Positions 5,189 to 7,900 of a DNA stretch of 7,900 bases are shown in pieces. The stretch comes from JBCDBY01 sp039182715 (lineage in GTDB: Bacteria > Planctomycetota > PLA2). Numbering within the stretch: the first letter of the stretch is position 1; each line of letters opens with the position of its first letter. The DNA lies in assembly GCA_039182715.1 (NCBI GenBank), contig JBCDBY010000220.1, forward strand, positions 1-7,900, read 5' to 3'. The notes below the pieces were generated by a model. That model made no database searches, was not told where the DNA came from, and saw only the letters and a program-made list of their open reading frames with translations. The translations under genes and the position numbers were made by a program.

Positions 5189-6543
5189 GTCGAAACACAC
5201 CCCACGCCAGCCTGATCATTTCCGCGCTGATGTTCGTCGCGTCCGTCACGATCTTCGTGAACGCGCAGTCCGACGAGAAGGCGAAGCCGAAGACGCTCAT
5301 CGAGCAGCTTCGCGAGAACCCGCGCGGGACGGTTCACGACGAGTCCGATCCGACCACGGACCTGATGGCGCTGTTCCGCGATCCGAACGACAACCCCAAG
5401 CGCGAGCCGGGACCGATCAACATCCAGAAGACCGCCGGCGGCCCGGCGCACTGGGGTATTCCGACCTTCTTCCGCCAGCCGGTTGCGCTCAGCCCGGAAG
5501 ACCTCAAGGCGGGCAAGGTCGAGGTCGCGTTCATGGGCGCGTCCGTCGATCTTTCCACCGGCATGCGCGGGGCGCAGTACGCGCCGCAGGCCGTACGCGC
5601 CGGCTGGAAGCGCGGATTCTGGGGCTCGCTGACCCCGCAGGGGCATCCGGTGGCGGGCGCGGTCGACTTTCTGCGGGTCCTGCGGTGCGTCGACTACGGC
5701 GACGCACCGGTCGATCTGTTCTCCAACGTGCGCTCCGCTCTCCCCGTCCACAAGATGGTCAAGGAGATCTGCGAGGCGGGCGCGATCCCGGTCGTGGTTG
5801 GAGGGGATCACTCGCTCATGTATCCCGACCTCGTGGCCGTCACCGACGTGTACGGCAAGGGCAAGGTCGGTGTCGTGCATTTCGACGCGCATCACGACGC
5901 CTCCGGCGTGGTGTTCGGCAACCCCGTCTCGCATGGTGCGCCGGTCCGTCGCCTGATCGACGAAGGCCACGTGAAGGGCCGGAACTTCGTGCAGATCGGG
6001 CTCAACGGCGCCAAGCCCGGCGCCAAGGACATGGCCTGGATGCGCAAGAACCAGGTGCGCTACCACTTCATGTCCGAGCTCGATCGCGACGGCTGGAAGA
6101 AGGTGCTCGAGCGCGCGCTGGCCGAGGCGATGGACGGGCCGGAGTACCTCTTCATCAGCGTCGACACCGACTGCCTCGATCCCGCCTGGGCGCCCGGCAT
6201 GGGCACCCCCGCCATCGGCGGCATGAGCCCGCGCGAGCTTTTTCCGATGCTGCGCGCGCTCGCGATCCAGCAGCAGGTCGTCGGCGTGGAGCTGGTGGAG
6301 GTCAACCCCATCGTCGACCCGACCTATCGCTCCGTCATGGTTGCCAACTTCATTCTGCGCGAGATCCTGACCGCATCGCGCTGCGCAAGCAGGGCGTCAA
6401 GGACCCCTACTACGTTGCCCCGGACTGGAAAGACCACGGAGTGCCGCTGGGAGAGGGCAAAAAGTAGCGCCGCGAACCTCGCCCTGGGCCCCCGCCCGTG
6501 TGTAGGCGCGAAGCAGTTCCGCGTCCGACACGCGCGAGCGTAG
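5185..6543 (+). CDS. Exported arginase/agmatinase-fold ureohydrolase, copy 3 (C-terminus frameshifted)
   Basis: As given, the frame runs from ATG 5185 to TAG 6543 (452 aa), but the last part is out of frame. Seen: AGGAAG at 5171-5176 as Shine-Dalgarno; a Sec-type signal peptide (hydrophobic 8-25, likely cleavage after VNA at 27); a linker with KREPGPI (72-78); and a core from about residue 112. Metal ligands are intact: H209 (GGDHS), D234/H236/D238 (FDAHHD), D327/D329 (SVDTD). H250 (SHGA) and E372 (VEVNPIVD) are also present. Of the three copies it is closest to canonical agmatinases: it keeps GGDHS, LDP and a D-x-x-T/S-x-x-R-G-A substrate loop (VDLSTGMRGAQYAP). After codon 397 the family tail IALRKQGVKDPYYVAP appears in the -1 frame from 6375 and ends at TAG 6465-6467. 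Restored, the product is 427 aa, matching the 433 and 429 aa paralogues. It is translationally coupled to the AraC gene. The substrate is unknown. Confidence 0.85.
   Translation: MSRNTPHASLIISALMFVASVTIFVNAQSDEKAKPKTLIEQLRENPRGTVHDESDPTTDLMALFRDPNDNPKREPGPINIQKTAGGPAHWGIPTFFRQPVALSPEDLKAGKVEVAFMGASVDLSTGMRGAQYAPQAVRAGWKRGFWGSLTPQGHPVAGAVDFLRVLRCVDYGDAPVDLFSNVRSALPVHKMVKEICEAGAIPVVVGGDHSLMYPDLVAVTDVYGKGKVGVVHFDAHHDASGVVFGNPVSHGAPVRRLIDEGHVKGRNFVQIGLNGAKPGAKDMAWMRKNQVRYHFMSELDRDGWKKVLERALAEAMDGPEYLFISVDTDCLDPAWAPGMGTPAIGGMSPRELFPMLRALAIQQQVVGVELVEVNPIVDPTYRSVMVANFILREILTASRCASRASRTPTTLPRTGKTTECRWERAKSSAANLALGPRPCVGAKQFRVRHARA
6370..6377 (+). other. Probable 1-nt deletion (frameshift) in ureohydrolase copy 3
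   Basis: The reading frame for the conserved tail switches by -1 at or just before 6375. The residue pattern LTA-IALRKQG, which lines up with LAGTAARKQG and LTGIAMKKEG of the other two copies, needs one extra base after GC at 6373-6374. No slippery heptamer or homopolymer is present, so programmed frameshifting is unlikely. The cause is a mutation or an assembly or sequencing indel. Confidence 0.8.
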
Positions 6544-6628
6544 GAGACGCGCCAAACTCTCCCCGCAGGGATCGGCCGGCGCGCATCGCATCCGCCGCGG
6601 TTGGCACAGCCCCCAGGACAGCCCCTTC
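6468..6628. other. Intergenic spacer before the ATP-grasp gene
   Basis: These 161 very GC-rich nt lie between the restored end of ureohydrolase copy 3 and the GTG at 6629. I see no convincing promoter hexamers, no hairpin with a T-run and no small gene. The only signal is AGGA at 6615-6618, about 10 nt before the next start, a weak ribosome-binding site. Whether the ATP-grasp gene is part of the upstream transcript cannot be decided from this. Confidence 0.5.
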
Positions 6629-7537
6629 GTGACCACACGCAAGCACCTCGTCATCGTCGCCTACCGGAGAGATCTGGAGTTCGAGCGGATTGCGCGACTG
6701 GTGGAGGAGCAGGCGCCCGACATCCGCGCGTCTGTCGTGCGGGACCGGCGCATGTACCTTCGCGCCCTCGGGTGGGCGCGCCGCCCGACCCTTCTCTTCT
6801 CCGTCACACCCCTACACAACCTTCGCCTCCTGCGCGGGACCGTCTGCCAGGGTCGGCGATGCAGCAAGGCGGAGGAGCTGTCGATTCTGGAATCCGCCGG
6901 CGTGCCGGTGCCGCGATGGTTCCTGCTGGATCGCGACCGGGACGTGAGCGCGGAGTCTGCAGCCCTCGGAACCTACGTCGTGGTGAAGCCGAACACCGCG
7001 TACCGCGGCAAGCAGGTCCGCATCATGCGGTCCTCCCGCACGCGCTGGAAGCCGCAGTACGAAGCGGATGGCGGCCACATCGTGCAGGAGTTCTATTACA
7101 CCGGCCGCTGGCCGGTCGCCTATCGGGTGACGACGCTGTTCGGCAGGGTCCTCTTCTGCGCGCGCACCGAGTCGACGCACGAGAAGCCGCAGCTCGCCCA
7201 CCGCGAGGACTGGCTGGACGGCGGACGGCCGGTCACCGCCAACAAGCGCGGCGGGACGTGGACCTTGTCCGACAAGGAGGAGGTCCTGGAGCTGGCGCGA
7301 CAGGCCGCGCGCGCCTTTCCGGACATCGGTGTGCTCGGCATCGACATCGTGCAGGACATCGAGACCGGCAAGTACGCGGTGCTCGAGGTGAATGCGGTGG
7401 GCCACACCTGGCACTTCACGTCCGAACGCGGCCGCAGCGTCCAGCGCGACCACGGCATTGACTTCGAGTCCCAGTTCGACGGCATTCGCCTTGCAGCGCG
7501 CGTGCTGGTCGACGAGACGCGACGGCGCGCGACCTGA
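6629..7537 (+). CDS. ATP-grasp domain protein, substrate unknown (RimK/glutathione-synthetase-like fold)
   Basis: A 302-aa protein. The N-terminal about 70 residues form an alpha/beta pre-domain (HLVIVAYRRDLEFERIARLVEEQ). A lid/hinge region with KAEELSILESAGVPVPRWF (80-98) is followed by the ATP-grasp core: GTYVVVKPNTAYRGKQV (114-130) with the ATP-contacting Lys K120, VQEF (152-155) as the adenine-side strand, R166 in AYRVTTLFG, D239 in GIDIVQD, and E253/N255 in LEVNA as the Mg-binding E-x-N. Known: such proteins couple a carboxylate, activated as acyl phosphate, to an amine or thiol. The start is GTG 6629, chosen because it opens the first beta-strand and has AGGA at 6615-6618; the next Met (6752) would remove that strand. 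It lies 161 nt downstream of the third ureohydrolase on the same strand, so co-expression is possible but unproven. The protein has no signal peptide, so it is cytoplasmic. The partner substrates are unknown. Confidence 0.85.
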   Translation: MTTRKHLVIVAYRRDLEFERIARLVEEQAPDIRASVVRDRRMYLRALGWARRPTLLFSVTPLHNLRLLRGTVCQGRRCSKAEELSILESAGVPVPRWFLLDRDRDVSAESAALGTYVVVKPNTAYRGKQVRIMRSSRTRWKPQYEADGGHIVQEFYYTGRWPVAYRVTTLFGRVLFCARTESTHEKPQLAHREDWLDGGRPVTANKRGGTWTLSDKEEVLELARQAARAFPDIGVLGIDIVQDIETGKYAVLEVNAVGHTWHFTSERGRSVQRDHGIDFESQFDGIRLAARVLVDETRRRAT

Positions 7538-7548
7538 GCCTCGCGCGC
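7525..7548 (+). terminator. GC-only hairpin across the ATP-grasp stop codon
   Basis: GCGCGCGA (7525-7532) pairs perfectly with TCGCGCGC (7541-7548) around an 8-nt loop that includes the TGA stop. It could aid termination or protect the 3' end, but no T-run follows, so an intrinsic terminator is only a weak call. Confidence 0.3.
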
Positions 7549-7698
7549 GTGACCCGCCCCCGGTCTTAGTACAGAAACCTATGTTGTCGTCCCGCGCTCC
7601 TGGGGGCCGTGCGGCAGGCGGAGCGTAGCGGGGGCGGGAGTGGGAGGCAACTGGGAGGCGGGAGTGACCCGCCTTCGCCAAGGCTTCGGCGCGGCGAG

Positions 7699-7715
7699 CG
7701 AGACTCGAACTCGCG
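7699..7715 (-). repeat. tRNA T-arm-like fragment, inverted copy 1
   Basis: On minus this reads CGCGAGTTCGAGTCTCG, a 5-bp stem with a TTCGAGT loop that fits the T-arm/B-box pattern GTTCRANNC. It is an exact reverse complement of 7835-7851. No D-arm or anticodon arm can be built around it, so it is a fragment or repeat, not a functional tRNA. Confidence 0.55.
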
Positions 7716-7768
7716 AAGCGTGACTCCACTGCGTTCCGTCTCGCTTCGCGAAAGGCGCGCGTTGTCTT

Positions 7769-7789
7769 TAGGGGGGCGCTGCCCCCCTA
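7769..7789. repeat. Strong G-run/C-run hairpin
   Basis: TAGGGGGGC (7769-7777) pairs perfectly with GCCCCCCTA (7781-7789) around a GCT loop. This is a very stable stem with no T-run, so it is more likely part of a REP-like repeat than a classical terminator. Confidence 0.55.
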
Positions 7790-7820
7790 CGCATTCGACT
7801 CGCTGCGCTCCCCGATTGCT

Positions 7821-7860
7821 ACCCCCATGGAGGCCGCGAGTTCGAGTCTCGTCCGGGCCC
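7821..7860 (+). repeat. 3'-half-tRNA-like fragment, copy 2
   Basis: Reading from CATGG, the order AGGCC (variable-loop-like, 7831-7835), GCGAG-TTCGAGT-CTCGT (T-arm, 7836-7852) and CCGGGCC (acceptor-like) resembles the 3' part of a tRNA. No matching 5' acceptor (GGCCCGG), D-arm or anticodon arm lies upstream. It may be a tRNA remnant or an attachment-site-like duplication. The boundaries are approximate. Confidence 0.4.
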
Positions 7861-7900
7861 CCGGCCCCCAAGCGGCCGCGGGCCCCCAAAAAAAAAGGCC

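Larger units (their letters stand above)
7538..7900. repeat. Non-coding repeat-rich region
   Basis: I see no gene in these 363 nt. A minus-strand open frame of 107 aa (7566-7889) is low-complexity (R, S, P, G) and arises from repeats. The stretch holds a direct repeat GGCGGGAGTG (7633-7642 and 7657-7666), a 10-bp inverted repeat (TCGCGAAGCG 7711-7720 with CGCTTCGCGA 7742-7751), a 9-bp-stem hairpin at 7769-7789, and two inverted T-arm-like sequences. It ends with G/C-runs and a 9-A run at 7888-7896. The composition suggests a dispersed intergenic repeat cassette or tRNA-derived debris. Confidence 0.6.

Noticed and set aside
5161..6066. Minus-strand open frame (301 aa) opposite ureohydrolase copy 3
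   Set aside because: It is antisense shadow sequence with no domain motif. The plus strand encodes the conserved enzyme.
6366..6380. Programmed -1 ribosomal frameshifting in ureohydrolase copy 3
   Set aside because: There is no X-XXY-YYZ slippery heptamer and no obvious downstream stimulatory structure. A simple indel explains the data better.
7834..7860. A functional tRNA gene at the right edge
   Set aside because: Only the T-arm and acceptor-like 3' part can be drawn. No 5' acceptor, D-arm or anticodon arm is found upstream.
7566..7889. 107-aa minus-strand frame in the 3' region
   Set aside because: It is low-complexity translation of intergenic repeats and tRNA-like fragments, with no ribosome-binding site and no domain.
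7888..7896. 9-A run as a terminator T-tract for a minus-strand gene
   Set aside because: It lies at the very edge, beside G/C runs without a clear adjacent stem, and no minus-strand gene is visible. It could be a contig-end artefact.

Overview
The window is GC-rich (mostly C/G at third codon positions), densely packed with genes, and has no phage, IS or CRISPR signatures. Bacterial start and overlap usage (ATGA couplings, GTG starts) and Sec-type signal peptides point to a Gram-negative-like or related high-GC bacterium. An Acidobacteriota, Myxococcota or Gemmatimonadota-type environmental genome is plausible, but nothing here fixes the taxon.

Layout. (1) Positions 1-1574, minus strand: a compressed operon reading SemiSWEET transporter (88 aa) -> AraC-family regulator (290 aa) -> membrane-anchored PpiC/SurA-like protein (cut by the window edge). 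The genes overlap by 4 and 8 nt. (2) Positions 1654-6467: three paralogous arginase/agmatinase-fold ureohydrolases of about 430 aa. The first is on plus (1654-2955) and diverges from the SemiSWEET operon. The second is on minus (3026-4315) and converges on the first. The third is on plus (5185 onward) and is translationally coupled to its own AraC-family regulator (4373-5188), which diverges from the second. (3) Positions 6629-7537: an ATP-grasp ligase of unknown substrate. (4) Positions 7538-7900: no credible gene, but a dense patch of inverted and direct repeats, including two head-to-head fragments that look like tRNA T-arms.

The striking feature is the ureohydrolase trio. Each protein starts with a Sec signal peptide followed by a shared extension of about 70-90 residues with an R-(E/Q)-PGP motif. 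Each then carries the arginase-fold core with all six metal ligands, the catalytic-type His and the late Glu. The loops that normally shape the substrate pocket differ between the three. Canonical arginases and agmatinases are cytoplasmic. This therefore looks like an exported, diversified set of guanidino-compound hydrolases, each near an AraC regulator with an EutR-like architecture. The substrate cannot be read from sequence.

The third ureohydrolase carries an apparent 1-nt deletion near codon 397. As given, its conserved C-terminal tail is replaced by out-of-frame sequence. Either this copy is damaged or the assembly has an indel.
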